A DNA stretch of 12,266 bases, taken from contig CAIKQM010000585.1 of NCBI GenBank assembly GCA_903829565.1, positions 1 to 12,266 of the forward strand. Reading direction: 5' to 3'. Made by a program: the position numbers and the translations under genes. The notes beneath the pieces were generated by a model. That model worked only from the letters and a program-made list of their open reading frames with translations, searched no databases and was not told the DNA's origin. The stretch is from an uncultured Planctomycetota bacterium (GTDB taxonomy: Bacteria; Planctomycetota; UBA1135; GCA-002686595). Shown here one piece after another: positions 1 to 6,680 of this stretch. The first letter of the stretch is position 1; each line of letters starts with the position of its first letter.

Positions 1-3
1 CTG

Positions 4-1224
4 TCAGCTGTTTTTGACAAAGCTCGCGACCCACGAGTCAAAGCGCGCGGCTTCACCGCTGGCGCGTTGGTCGCTCTGGCGCTTGTCGCGTGCGGCCGCG
101 GCTTGGTTGCGCCCCAGCACAAAACGGCCAAACCACGCACCTAATCGGCGCTCGCCGTGGTGGGCCAGTTGCGGCCACGGATCACTGAGTTGGTAGTGCG
201 AACCTTGCACAAAGCGGAAGCCGCGCGCTTCCATCAACGCCCGCGCGCGCGGCAGATCCAGCGCGTTCATCTCACGCACCGCCACCAAGGCTTGCGTCGC
301 GCGACGCTTGCGCACGCCACGCGAGGCCGCGTTCACATCACCGAACACCAGCGTGCCACCCGCGCGCACCGTGCGCGCCAAGCCATCGGCAAAGCGCTCG
401 GCATCCGGCGCAAAACTCACGACGCCTGAGGACACGACATAGTCATACGGCGCTTCGCCCTGAGCCGGAAACGGCGGCGCATCTCCGAAGCCCGTCCGTC
501 CTTCGACATCATGAATGCCCGCTGCACGCGCGTTCTCGGTCGCACGGCGCACCATCTCGGGCGAAGGATCAAAGAGCGCCAAGTGCGGTGTGCGACCCGC
601 ACGCTTGGCTACGAGCGCGGCTTCGATGCCACACCAACCAGCGCCGCTGCCAAAGTCGAGGATGCGCGCTGCGTGCCCTGCATCGGCGTAACAGCCCACG
701 AACTGGCGCATCCAGCGATGGTGGGCCCAACCAGGTTGGGAAGGATCACCATCCCAGCCTTTGGCGTTGGCATCGAACTTGGCCACCGTCGTTTCGGGTG
801 ACAGGACTTTGTCGCGCGTGCCGCACACCACCAAGGTGCCCGCGATGCCGCAGGCTTTGCGCAGATCATGCGTTCCGCCCAGTTCGACGCGGCGCACGCC
901 TTGCTGGGACAGATGGTAGTGCGCGGAGATGTGCAAGGAGGGCCACAGGGCTTCACGCAGCTTGGCCCAGTCCGTGGTCGGCTTTGAATCGGCCGTGCCG
1001 CGCACCCACACCAACAGCGGCGCACCTGCACTGAACTCCAGCAAGCGCGTGCGCAGTTCCTCCGGGCTTGCCTGGCTCAGTTCGGCGGCCTGCACCTCGC
1101 AGGCGGTCACGCTGCCTTCGACCGCTTCCGTCGTGGTGGATGGTGTGCGAATGTGCTGCGGCTTCAGCTTGAGATCGGCCAAGGCTGCTTCGAGTGCAGC
1201 AAGGGGCGGAGAGGTGAGGTTCAT
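4..1224 (-). CDS. SAM-dependent methyltransferase with an unrecognised N-terminal domain
   Basis: A complete 406-residue gene. The class I methyltransferase fold begins near residue 185: motif I is ILDFGSGAGWCGIEAA (about 188-203), the acidic residue after strand 2 is in LALFDPS (D219), and a strand-4-like segment DYVVSSGVVSF lies near 261-271. These should bind S-adenosylmethionine. The first ~140 residues match no domain I know. They include a hydrophobic strand-like LLVWVRG near 70-76 and a segment rich in His, Tyr and Gly near 95-120. The C-terminal ~35 residues are basic and Gln/Arg-rich. The start ATG overlaps the stop of the upstream oxygenase gene as ATGA, and no good ribosome binding site precedes it, so translational coupling is likely. 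The substrate is unknown. The methyltransferase call is firm; any more specific function would be a guess. Confidence 0.85.
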   Translation of the reverse strand: MNLTSPPLAALEAALADLKLKPQHIRTPSTTTEAVEGSVTACEVQAAELSQASPEELRTRLLEFSAGAPLLVWVRGTADSKPTTDWAKLREALWPSLHISAHYHLSQQGVRRVELGGTHDLRKACGIAGTLVVCGTRDKVLSPETTVAKFDANAKGWDGDPSQPGWAHHRWMRQFVGCYADAGHAARILDFGSGAGWCGIEAALVAKRAGRTPHLALFDPSPEMVRRATENARAAGIHDVEGRTGFGDAPPFPAQGEAPYDYVVSSGVVSFAPDAERFADGLARTVRAGGTLVFGDVNAASRGVRKRRATQALVAVREMNALDLPRARALMEARGFRFVQGSHYQLSDPWPQLAHHGERRLGAWFGRFVLGRNQAAAARDKRQSDQRASGEAARFDSWVASFVKNS

Positions 1225-2510
1225 GAACGATCTTTGCGTGTAAGGCGCCGCTGGCGACGCACGGCTTTGGCGTCCTCGTGCGGTGCTGCACGGTCTGGTC
1301 GCAGTGCCATCGACAAGGAGTAGGCCACCTCATCGCCAGCACACCAGACCGAGTGCATGCAAGTGGAGTGCAGGCCACGGTTCGGTAGCAGGATGCCATC
1401 ACCCGCCTCCAGTAGGAAGGCGTGGCCTCGCTCGGCCAGCAAGTTTGTGAACTCCGGTCCGCGCTCCACGAGCGCGTGCAGCGCACCACAGCCGGGTAGG
1501 GCTAGCTCCGTACGCAAGCGTTCGTCATCGTCCACCAAGCTGAGCATGTGCTGGTCGACAACTTGGCTGACCCATGGCATGGCACCCGCCCGCAGCAGTG
1601 CTGCAAACTCGCGCACGGCGTTGCAGAGCGCATCGGTGGACACGGCGATCCACGCCGTGCGTCCAGTAAACTGGACATAGCACACGCCCAACTGCCGGAA
1701 AGCGCCGTCATTCCAGGCATCCTCCGCGAAGGCATCATGATGCATCTGCGCGCCGCCTTGTGGCGCGTTCCAATAGGCAATGTGCTGGGTTGCAAGCACA
1801 TCCATACCGGTCGCACGGTTCAGGAGCGCGCGCAAGAACGGATCCTCCAGCACCAGCGCCGCTTCAGGGAAGAGCGTCTGCGCCAGCTCCGTGACCAAGC
1901 GATGGCGTTGGATGTCGCGCGAGGCATCGTCCTCGCCCTCCGTGCCAAACGACGTGCGCAAGCGCAGCGAGGCATCGTCTGGGTAGGTCGACAAGCAGGC
2001 ACTCTTCAGCCACAGCTCATGCTCCCCAGCGGCCACGCGTACCTTCTCGATGTCGCGCTCGGGATCCACCAACGTGCGCGCGCGTTGCAGTGGCTCAAAG
2101 CCCGTCTCCGGGTCCAGCTGTTCGAACAGCCACTCGCGCAAGCCTCCGGGTTCGGATAATCGCTCGCGTAGGAGCTCACGATCCTCGAGCCATTCCTGTG
2201 CCTGCTCGACGACCTCGCTGAAGCAGCCTTGCAGCACCACGGGCTCACAGCGCTGCCAGCGCGCCACACACTCCTCAAGGAATGCGTCGACTCCTTGCGG
2301 TTCGTCAGGGAGTTGAACGTTGAGGTCCGCCCATTCCCCATGCCATTGACCGCGCCGTTCCAACACAGCCGTGGCGTGCAACAGCTCCGCAGCCACCGTG
2401 GCACGCGCAGGATCCTCAGGCACCAGCGGCAGCACCGGCCGAACCCAAGGCGTCCGCGCCCTAAGAGGGTGCAGCAGCCGATCCAAAACCAGCTTTTGGG
2501 CCTTCTTCAT
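1221..2510 (-). CDS. JmjC/cupin-like putative Fe(II)/2-oxoglutarate-dependent oxygenase
   Basis: A 429-residue protein if translation begins at the ATG at 2510 (MKKAQKL). The C-terminal half resembles the cupin_4/JmjC-like fold: an AYWNAPQGG strand leads into MHHDAF, where H257-x-D259 is a candidate iron-binding HxD. It is followed by FRQLGVCYVQF and, near residue 375, GDGILLPNRGLHSTCMHS, which would supply the distal metal His (H381 or H386), then the strand AYSLSMALR. This order of motifs is typical of JmjC/ROX-type hydroxylases. The N-terminal ~190 residues are acidic, helical-looking and unrecognised. The stop overlaps the methyltransferase start by four bases, so the two are probably one translationally coupled operon. 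An upstream in-frame ATG at 2591 would add 27 low-complexity residues and overlap the divergent gene, so I prefer 2510. Fold call moderate; substrate unknown; a non-catalytic cupin remains possible. Confidence 0.7.
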   Translation of the reverse strand: MKKAQKLVLDRLLHPLRARTPWVRPVLPLVPEDPARATVAAELLHATAVLERRGQWHGEWADLNVQLPDEPQGVDAFLEECVARWQRCEPVVLQGCFSEVVEQAQEWLEDRELLRERLSEPGGLREWLFEQLDPETGFEPLQRARTLVDPERDIEKVRVAAGEHELWLKSACLSTYPDDASLRLRTSFGTEGEDDASRDIQRHRLVTELAQTLFPEAALVLEDPFLRALLNRATGMDVLATQHIAYWNAPQGGAQMHHDAFAEDAWNDGAFRQLGVCYVQFTGRTAWIAVSTDALCNAVREFAALLRAGAMPWVSQVVDQHMLSLVDDDERLRTELALPGCGALHALVERGPEFTNLLAERGHAFLLEAGDGILLPNRGLHSTCMHSVWCAGDEVAYSLSMALRPDRAAPHEDAKAVRRQRRLTRKDRS

Positions 2511-2548
2511 CGCGATGCTAGTACTGCACGGTAGCAGGCGCTCCCTCC
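2511..2548. promoter_or_regulatory. Short divergent intergenic region
   Basis: These 38 bases separate the divergent starts of the oxygenase and the FAD-dependent oxidoreductase, so both promoters must lie here or inside the opposite gene. A near-palindrome centred on AGTACT sits at 2519-2524. On the minus strand TACTAG ends only seven bases before the oxygenase ATG and could act as a weak -10 for a near-leaderless transcript. No convincing -35 and no Shine-Dalgarno sequence is visible on the minus strand. Confidence 0.3.
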
Positions 2549-4192
2549 GTGCGGAAGAATGCGCGTGTGCAGACTGGTGCGACCAAGACATGGCGTGTCT
2601 CCGGCGTGGAGGCGGGGGTGCTCATGCCCGCGTCCGAACTACGTGCGCTGCTTTTGCGCGATGCGGGGATTGATCCCGGTGCCGTGCGTGGCCTGCGCAT
2701 GGTCAAGAAGTCGCTCGATGCGCGCGTACGCGCCGGTGCGCGTCGGTTGCGCTTTGTACTGCAGGCGGACATCGTGGTTGATGCCGCTTATCGATCGCAG
2801 GCGCTGGGCGTCGCGCTGCGTTCCGGTCGTGTGCAGGAAGCTCCTGCAGCCGCGGCACTCGTGCGCGAGCGTGTCCAGTCTACTTGTCGACAACAACACG
2901 CCGTGGTTGTGGGAGCAGGGCCCGCCGGTTTGTTTGCCGCCTTGGTCTTGGCTCGTAACGGCGTGCGCGTGACGCTGCTCGAGCGCGGCGATGCGGTCGA
3001 GGCGCGCTCTTCGCCGTTGGTGCGTTTTCAACGTACCGGTGTGCTCGATCCTGAATCCAACTTGCTGTACGGCGAAGGGGGAGCAGGGACTTACTCGGAC
3101 GGCAAGATCTACACGCGTGTCGATGATCCATTGGAAGTGCCCATCCTCGAAGAGCTCGTCGCTTGCGGTGCTCCGCCCGAGATCGTGTATGACGCGCGCG
3201 CACACATTGGCACAGACAAGCTGCACTTGGTGCTACCTGCGTTGCGCAAGCGCATGCAGGCCGAAGGTGTGGACTTCCGCTTTCGCTGTCGTGTAGACGA
3301 CCTTGTGGTGCGTGATGGCCGCGTACTTGCCGTGCAGACCACTCAAGGCGAGTTGGAGTGTGACCTCGTGTTGATGGCACCTGGTCACTCCGCACGCGAC
3401 ACCTTTGAGATGCTCATGCAGCGTGGAGTGGTTGTGGAGCCCAAGCCGTTTCAGCTGGGAGTGCGCGTCGAACACCCGCAAGAGCTGATTGACCAAGCAC
3501 GTCATGGCCAAGGTTCCGAGGCTGCTCTGCTGGGTGCGGCCAGCTATGGCTTGGTTTCCAAGAGTGCAGGTGATCTGGCTGCAGCGCACAGCTTCTGCAT
3601 GTGTCCTGGCGGGCGCATCGTGGCTTCTGTGAGTGAAGCAGGTTTCTTGTGCACGAATGGCATGAGCAACTCCACGCACAGCTCGCGTTGGGCCAACGCA
3701 GCGCTCGTGACGACCTTCACGCCGGATGACTTCGGGCATGAGCCGTTGGCTGGCATCGAGTTCCAGCGCTTGTATGAGCAACGCTTTCATGTGGCGGGTG
3801 GCGGGACCTATGCGGCGCCGGCGCAGCGCGTGTCCGATTTCCTTGCGCGTCGTGCCAGTAGCGGCGCACTGCCGAGCAGCTACCGCTTTGGCACCGTGTC
3901 CGCGCGTTTGGATGAGTTGCTACCGGAGCGCGTTGTGGGCGCTTTAGGCCGTGCTCTACCGTTCTGGGACAACGTGATTCCGGGCTTCGCCAGTGCTGAG
4001 GGCACGCTGGTAGGGGTGGAGACCCGCAGTGCATGTCCTGTGCGCTTGCCGCGCGATCGCAGCACCTATCGTGCTGCGGGCTTCACGAACCTTCTCCCGA
4101 TTGGCGAGGGCGCTGGTTGGGCCGGCGGCATCATGAGTGCTGCGTTGGATGGCGCGCGGGCTGCAGTCGCGTGGCTCGAGCAAGGCCCCTGA
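2549..4192 (+). CDS. FAD-dependent oxidoreductase of the COG2509 family
   Basis: A 547-residue protein. Residues ~15-78 form the small N-terminal domain typical of this family (RVSGVEAG..., then VKKSLDARVRAGARRLRFVLQADI). A Rossmann FAD-binding motif VVVGAGPAGLFAALVLAR follows at ~119-136, with the ribose-binding acid at E145 (LLERG). The family hallmark LLYGEGGAGTYSDGKIYTR spans ~172-190, and the C-terminal FAD-contacting segment IGEGAGWAGGIMSAALDG is intact. The length matches family members, so it looks functional. Physiological substrates are not established for most of these proteins; an NAD(P)H-linked dehydrogenase role is inferred. The start is uncertain. GTG 2549 is the longest option. 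GTG 2567 has GGAAG nine bases upstream. ATG 2624 has GGAGG upstream but would remove the first strand of the N-terminal domain. panB follows after 61 bases with its own likely promoter. Confidence 0.85.
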   Translation: MRKNARVQTGATKTWRVSGVEAGVLMPASELRALLLRDAGIDPGAVRGLRMVKKSLDARVRAGARRLRFVLQADIVVDAAYRSQALGVALRSGRVQEAPAAAALVRERVQSTCRQQHAVVVGAGPAGLFAALVLARNGVRVTLLERGDAVEARSSPLVRFQRTGVLDPESNLLYGEGGAGTYSDGKIYTRVDDPLEVPILEELVACGAPPEIVYDARAHIGTDKLHLVLPALRKRMQAEGVDFRFRCRVDDLVVRDGRVLAVQTTQGELECDLVLMAPGHSARDTFEMLMQRGVVVEPKPFQLGVRVEHPQELIDQARHGQGSEAALLGAASYGLVSKSAGDLAAAHSFCMCPGGRIVASVSEAGFLCTNGMSNSTHSSRWANAALVTTFTPDDFGHEPLAGIEFQRLYEQRFHVAGGGTYAAPAQRVSDFLARRASSGALPSSYRFGTVSARLDELLPERVVGALGRALPFWDNVIPGFASAEGTLVGVETRSACPVRLPRDRSTYRAAGFTNLLPIGEGAGWAGGIMSAALDGARAAVAWLEQGP

Positions 4193-4235
4193 CTGTGACG
4201 GCACAAGGCCTGCGCGACCGCGCGTCGCGTTGACT

Positions 4236-4244
4236 TGGTATCTT
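4236..4244 (+). promoter_or_regulatory. Candidate extended -10 promoter of panB
   Basis: TGGTATCTT matches the extended -10 pattern TGn followed by a -10 hexamer at four of six positions. It predicts initiation near 4251, only two or three bases before the panB ATG at 4254. TTGACT at 4230-4235 resembles a -35 but is far too close to serve this -10. No Shine-Dalgarno sequence precedes the ATG, which fits a leaderless or nearly leaderless transcript. Confidence 0.35.
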
Positions 4245-4253
4245 CTGCGCACA

Positions 4254-5087
4254 ATGAACGACCGCAGAGCAGCCGGCGAGCCTGGCGAGAAGCGCAAGGT
4301 CACCACCGCGGAGTTGAAGCGCATGAAAGAGCGTGGCGAGCCCATCGCCGCGTTGACCGCGTACGACCACACGATGGCGCGACTGCTGGATGAAGCAGGT
4401 CTCGACGTGCTGTTGGTCGGTGACTCGGTCGCCATGGTTGTGCAAGGTCGCGAGACAACCGTCTCGGTCACGATGGAGCAGATGCTCTATCACGCTGGCC
4501 TGGTCGCTGCGGGAGCAGAGCGTGCTCTGGTCGTAGGTGACCTGCCGTTCATGAGCTACCAGGTGAACGCCGACGAGGCTTTGCGCAATGCCGGCCGCAT
4601 GGTCAAGGAGGCCGGCGTAGAGGCCGTCAAAGTCGAAGGTGGTGAGCCCATCTGCGCCACGGTGCGTCGCATCGTCGATGTGGGCATTCCCGTTATGGGG
4701 CACTTGGGTTTGACGCCGCAGTCCATTCACAAGTTCGGCACCTACCAAGTGCGTGCCACCGAGCCCGAGGAAGCGGACCAGCTGCGCCGCGATGCACGCG
4801 CGCTGCAAGATGCAGGTGTCTTCGCGCTGGTGCTCGAGAAGATTCCCGCCACGCTCGCTCAAGAAATCTCGGCCTCTCTGGCCGTGCCGGTCATCGGCAT
4901 CGGCGCAGGCGCAGGGTGTGACGGTCAAATTCTCGTGACACACGACATGCTCGGCATCTACAACCGCTTCCGTCCGCGCTTTGTGCGGCGCTATGCCCAG
5001 CTCGGCGAGGTGATGGTGGGGGCTTTCCAGCACTTCGTGACGGACGTGAAGGCGCGGCGCTTCCCGTCGGCTGCAGAGTCGTATTGA
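4254..5087 (+). CDS. panB: 3-methyl-2-oxobutanoate hydroxymethyltransferase (PanB)
   Basis: PanB transfers a one-carbon unit from 5,10-methylenetetrahydrofolate to 2-oxoisovalerate, giving ketopantoate, the first committed step of pantothenate and CoA synthesis in the cytoplasm. The 277-residue protein has the family's usual length and motifs: ALTAYDHTMARLLDEAG, LLVGDSVAMVVQG with the metal-binding Asp at D57, VVGDLPFMSY (D96), VKVEGG (K126, E128), MGHLGLTPQSIHKFGTYQV, LVLEKIP (E195) and VIGIGAGAGCDGQILV. These positions match the known metal and substrate ligands of the family as I recall them. The start MNDRR at 4254 was chosen because upstream in-frame ATGs lie inside the preceding gene and add residues PanB does not have. 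No other pan gene is in the window. The link to CoA-dependent benzoate catabolism nearby is probably coincidental. Confidence 0.97.
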   Translation: MNDRRAAGEPGEKRKVTTAELKRMKERGEPIAALTAYDHTMARLLDEAGLDVLLVGDSVAMVVQGRETTVSVTMEQMLYHAGLVAAGAERALVVGDLPFMSYQVNADEALRNAGRMVKEAGVEAVKVEGGEPICATVRRIVDVGIPVMGHLGLTPQSIHKFGTYQVRATEPEEADQLRRDARALQDAGVFALVLEKIPATLAQEISASLAVPVIGIGAGAGCDGQILVTHDMLGIYNRFRPRFVRRYAQLGEVMVGAFQHFVTDVKARRFPSAAESY

Positions 5088-5107
5088 CTGGGAATTTCTT
5101 TCCAGTC
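5086..5107 (+). terminator. Hairpin over the panB stop codon
   Basis: GACTGGGAA (5086-5094) pairs with TTCCAGTC (5100-5107) over eight base pairs with one bulged G and a five-base loop. The left arm includes the last two bases of the panB TGA. The following sequence is only mildly T-rich and lacks a proper U-tract, so it may be a weak terminator or an mRNA 3'-end stabiliser. Confidence 0.4.
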
Positions 5108-5143
5108 GTCGAGGACTTTGCATTTGCCTGAAGTGGAGCACTT

Positions 5144-5215
5144 GTGGGCGACGAAACAGGAGTCATGGCGCCGGACTCGCTGGCGTCCCACCACCTGAAG
5201 TGCCACCACACATGA
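5144..5215 (+). CDS. Possible 23-codon leader peptide ahead of the receiver gene
   Basis: A short reading frame starts at GTG 5144, with GGAG at 5135-5138 spaced five bases upstream. It ends in a TGA that overlaps the receiver gene's ATG as ATGA. An internal ATG at 5165 follows AGGAG too closely to be the better start. Nineteen of 23 codons end in G or C, as in the neighbouring genes. The peptide ends with a His/Cys-rich segment HHLKCHH plus Thr, with no membrane segment. The receiver gene has only a poor ribosome binding site, so its translation could depend on this frame. An in-frame stop at 5129-5131 bounds it upstream. It is too short to prove from composition, and a chance frame is possible. 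Confidence 0.35.
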   Translation: MGDETGVMAPDSLASHHLKCHHT

Positions 5216-5586
5216 ACAAGCTCCTGATCGTCGATGACAGCTCCACCATGCGCAAGATCATCATGCGCGTGCTGCGGCAAGCCGAGATCTCTGTCGACAA
5301 CATTCTGGAAGCCGGCAACGGCGTCGAAGGCATGCAACAGCTGCTGTCGAACCCGGACATCGCGCTCGTCCTCTCGGATGTGAACATGCCCGAGATGAAC
5401 GGCCTCGACTTCGTCAAAGAGATCCGCAAGTCGCATACGAAGGAGAAGCTGCCGGTCATCATGGTGACGACCGAAAGCGGTCAAGGACTCTTGGCCAACG
5501 CACTGGAAGAAGGTGCGAATGGCTACGTCTGCAAGCCCTTCACGCCGGAGACGATTCGCTCAGCGCTCGAACCCTACTGCGGTTGA
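5212..5586 (+). CDS. Single-domain CheY-like response regulator
   Basis: A 124-residue stand-alone receiver domain with all signature residues: acidic pocket D8-D9 (LLIVDDSS), phospho-acceptor D56 in LVLSDVNMPEMNG, switch Thr T86 in IMVTTES, and K108-P109 in GYVCKPF. There is no output domain, so it should act by binding a partner when phosphorylated, as CheY does. The start ATG 5212 is preferred to GTG 5200, which adds only four residues. A CheX/CheC-like gene follows after seven bases and a second one overlaps that, indicating one operon. CheX and CheC dephosphorylate CheY-P, so this receiver is the likely substrate of its neighbours. No histidine kinase, receptor or flagellar gene is in the window, so the link to chemotaxis is inferred from family only. 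Confidence 0.93.
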   Translation: MNKLLIVDDSSTMRKIIMRVLRQAEISVDNILEAGNGVEGMQQLLSNPDIALVLSDVNMPEMNGLDFVKEIRKSHTKEKLPVIMVTTESGQGLLANALEEGANGYVCKPFTPETIRSALEPYCG

Positions 5587-5593
5587 GATGGCC

Positions 5594-6070
5594 ATGTCTA
5601 CCCTAAGCAACAACCCTGATGCGGTGCCCGAGCAGGCTCTACCAGAGCCGCTGCTTGGTCAACTGCGGGATTCCGTGCAGCAGGTGCTGTCCACGATGGT
5701 GGACGCGCGTTGTGACGGTTGCGAGGGCGCGCATGGCGAGCAACTCCGCATTCAAGCCATGGTTGACTTTCAGGGCGCGCATGCGGGCACACTCAGTCTT
5801 GCGTGCGATGACGATGGAGCTGCCAGTCTCGCTCGCGGCTTGCTCATGTTGGCTCCGGAAGATCCGCTTGGTCCGGAAGAGATCGAGGACGCGCTCAAGG
5901 AGTGCGCCAACATGGTCGCCGGTGTGCTGAAAACGCGCGCATTTGGCGCCGATGGCGATGCGCGCTTGTCGGTGCCTCGCTTGGTTGTCGCGCCGCTGGC
6001 CAGCAACGATGGCTTGTGGTGGCGTGTGCAAGCCGGCGCCTTGGTCGTCGGATTGAGGAGAGCCTCATGA
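5594..6070 (+). CDS. CheX/CheC-like CheY-P phosphatase, first copy
   Basis: A 158-residue protein from ATG 5594. The family's phosphatase signature, D-x3-E-x2-N, is visible as DALKECANMVAG with D99, E103 and N106. A Pro follows about 21 residues after the Asn (SVPRL), close to the CheC/CheX consensus spacing. In CheX-type enzymes the Glu and Asn orient water for hydrolysis of the receiver's aspartyl phosphate. An unusual CxxC (C40-D-G-C43) lies near the N-terminus and could bind metal or form a disulfide. TTGAG at 5583-5587 is well placed for ATG 5594, whereas the in-frame ATG 5588 has no room for a ribosome binding site. The 3' end overlaps the next gene as ATGA. CheX-like is well supported; activity on the adjacent receiver is inferred. 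Confidence 0.8.
   Translation: MSTLSNNPDAVPEQALPEPLLGQLRDSVQQVLSTMVDARCDGCEGAHGEQLRIQAMVDFQGAHAGTLSLACDDDGAASLARGLLMLAPEDPLGPEEIEDALKECANMVAGVLKTRAFGADGDARLSVPRLVVAPLASNDGLWWRVQAGALVVGLRRAS
6055..6060 (+). promoter_or_regulatory. Strong ribosome binding site for the second CheX-like gene
   Basis: GAGGAG lies six bases upstream of ATG 6067, inside the 3' end of the preceding gene. It fixes the start at 6067 and contrasts with several genes here that have no such site. Confidence 0.75.
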
Positions 6071-6636
6071 GTGCGGCAACAACGCTCGTCGCTGGACCGG
6101 AGCTAGATCGTCGCGTGGTCGAGAGTGTGCTGCTGCGTGTGGCACAGGACTTGGCCATGATCACCGATCGTGAGATCGAGATGACGGCTGGTGCCGTCGA
6201 GCGTGCCTCGCAGCGCAGCGAAGGACGCGGTCGCATCCACATCTCCTTCAAGCTCGGGATTCAACAAGGCGATGTCGTGCATCACGGCTGCTTGGTGATT
6301 CCCTTGCCTGAGGCCATCAGCCTGGCCGGCTACCTCATGATGGTGCCGGATGAAGGCGTCAAAGCGCGGCGCGGTGCGACCACGCTGGATGTGCCGACCA
6401 AGGACGCCTTGATGGAAGTGGGCAACTTCATCGGAGGCGCGTTCGATGCCGCTGTGCGTGAGATCGGCGTCGAAGGTGTGCGCGTGCGCAGCGAAGGTTG
6501 CCAAGGAGTGCGCGCTGGCGTACGCCCCGCCTTCAAATACGAAGAAGGCGCGCCACTGGTGATCGCGCGGTCGCAATGCCGCATCCACACCTGGCCCGCC
6601 TTCGAAGCGTTGCTGATGGTTCCGCCGCTAGGCTGA
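6067..6636 (+). CDS. CheX/CheC-like protein, second copy
   Basis: A 189-residue protein that shares the phosphatase signature: DALMEVGNFIGGAF gives D113, E117 and N120. The N-terminal half has DLAMITDREIEM and a strand pair IHISFKLGIQQGDVVHHGCLVIPL, consistent with the alpha/beta CheC/CheX/FliY fold. The Pro expected about 22 residues after the Asn is absent; the nearest is about 34 residues away, and the surrounding sequence is Gly/Arg/Val-rich. The copy may therefore have diverged in activity or serve as a scaffold. It overlaps the first copy by four bases and has a strong ribosome binding site, so both are made together. CheC and CheX fold as pseudo-symmetric or dimeric units, so a heterodimer of the two products is a reasonable inference. 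The upstream in-frame extension lies inside the neighbouring gene and was rejected. Confidence 0.75.
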   Translation: MSAATTLVAGPELDRRVVESVLLRVAQDLAMITDREIEMTAGAVERASQRSEGRGRIHISFKLGIQQGDVVHHGCLVIPLPEAISLAGYLMMVPDEGVKARRGATTLDVPTKDALMEVGNFIGGAFDAAVREIGVEGVRVRSEGCQGVRAGVRPAFKYEEGAPLVIARSQCRIHTWPAFEALLMVPPLG

Positions 6637-6645
6637 ACCTTCAGC
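6632..6645. terminator. Small hairpin over the stop codon of the second CheX-like gene
   Basis: GCTGA (6632-6636) pairs with TCAGC (6641-6645) around a four-base loop, and the left arm contains the gene's TGA. It is too short to terminate alone but sits just ahead of a second hairpin with a T-rich tail. Confidence 0.3.
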
Positions 6646-6650
6646 GCGTC

Positions 6651-6680
6651 GAGCTGAGTCAGCTCTTCTTCTTGTCTTTG
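6651..6680 (+). terminator. Rho-independent-like terminator of the receiver/CheX operon
   Basis: GAGCTGA (6651-6657) and TCAGCTC (6659-6665) are perfect inverted arms. With realistic loop geometry, five base pairs enclose a five-base loop. On the plus strand the hairpin is followed by a T-rich run (6666-6679). The right arm and T-run coincide with the stop codon and Lys-rich C-terminus of the convergent S1-domain gene, so terminator and coding sequence overlap. Confidence 0.55.

Noticed and set aside
2511..2591. 27-residue N-terminal extension of the oxygenase from ATG 2591
   Set aside because: It would overlap the divergent oxidoreductase gene, and the Ser/His/Arg-rich sequence does not look like a domain; MKKAQKL at 2510 is a natural start.
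4131..5141. 336-codon open frame antisense to panB
   Set aside because: PanB motifs run the full length of the plus strand; the antisense product is His/Arg-rich and unlike any family.
5108..5211. Direct repeat CCTGAAGTG at 5127-5135 and 5194-5202 as an operator
   Set aside because: Two nine-base copies 67 bases apart, the second overlapping the start region, are not enough to propose a binding site; chance is plausible.
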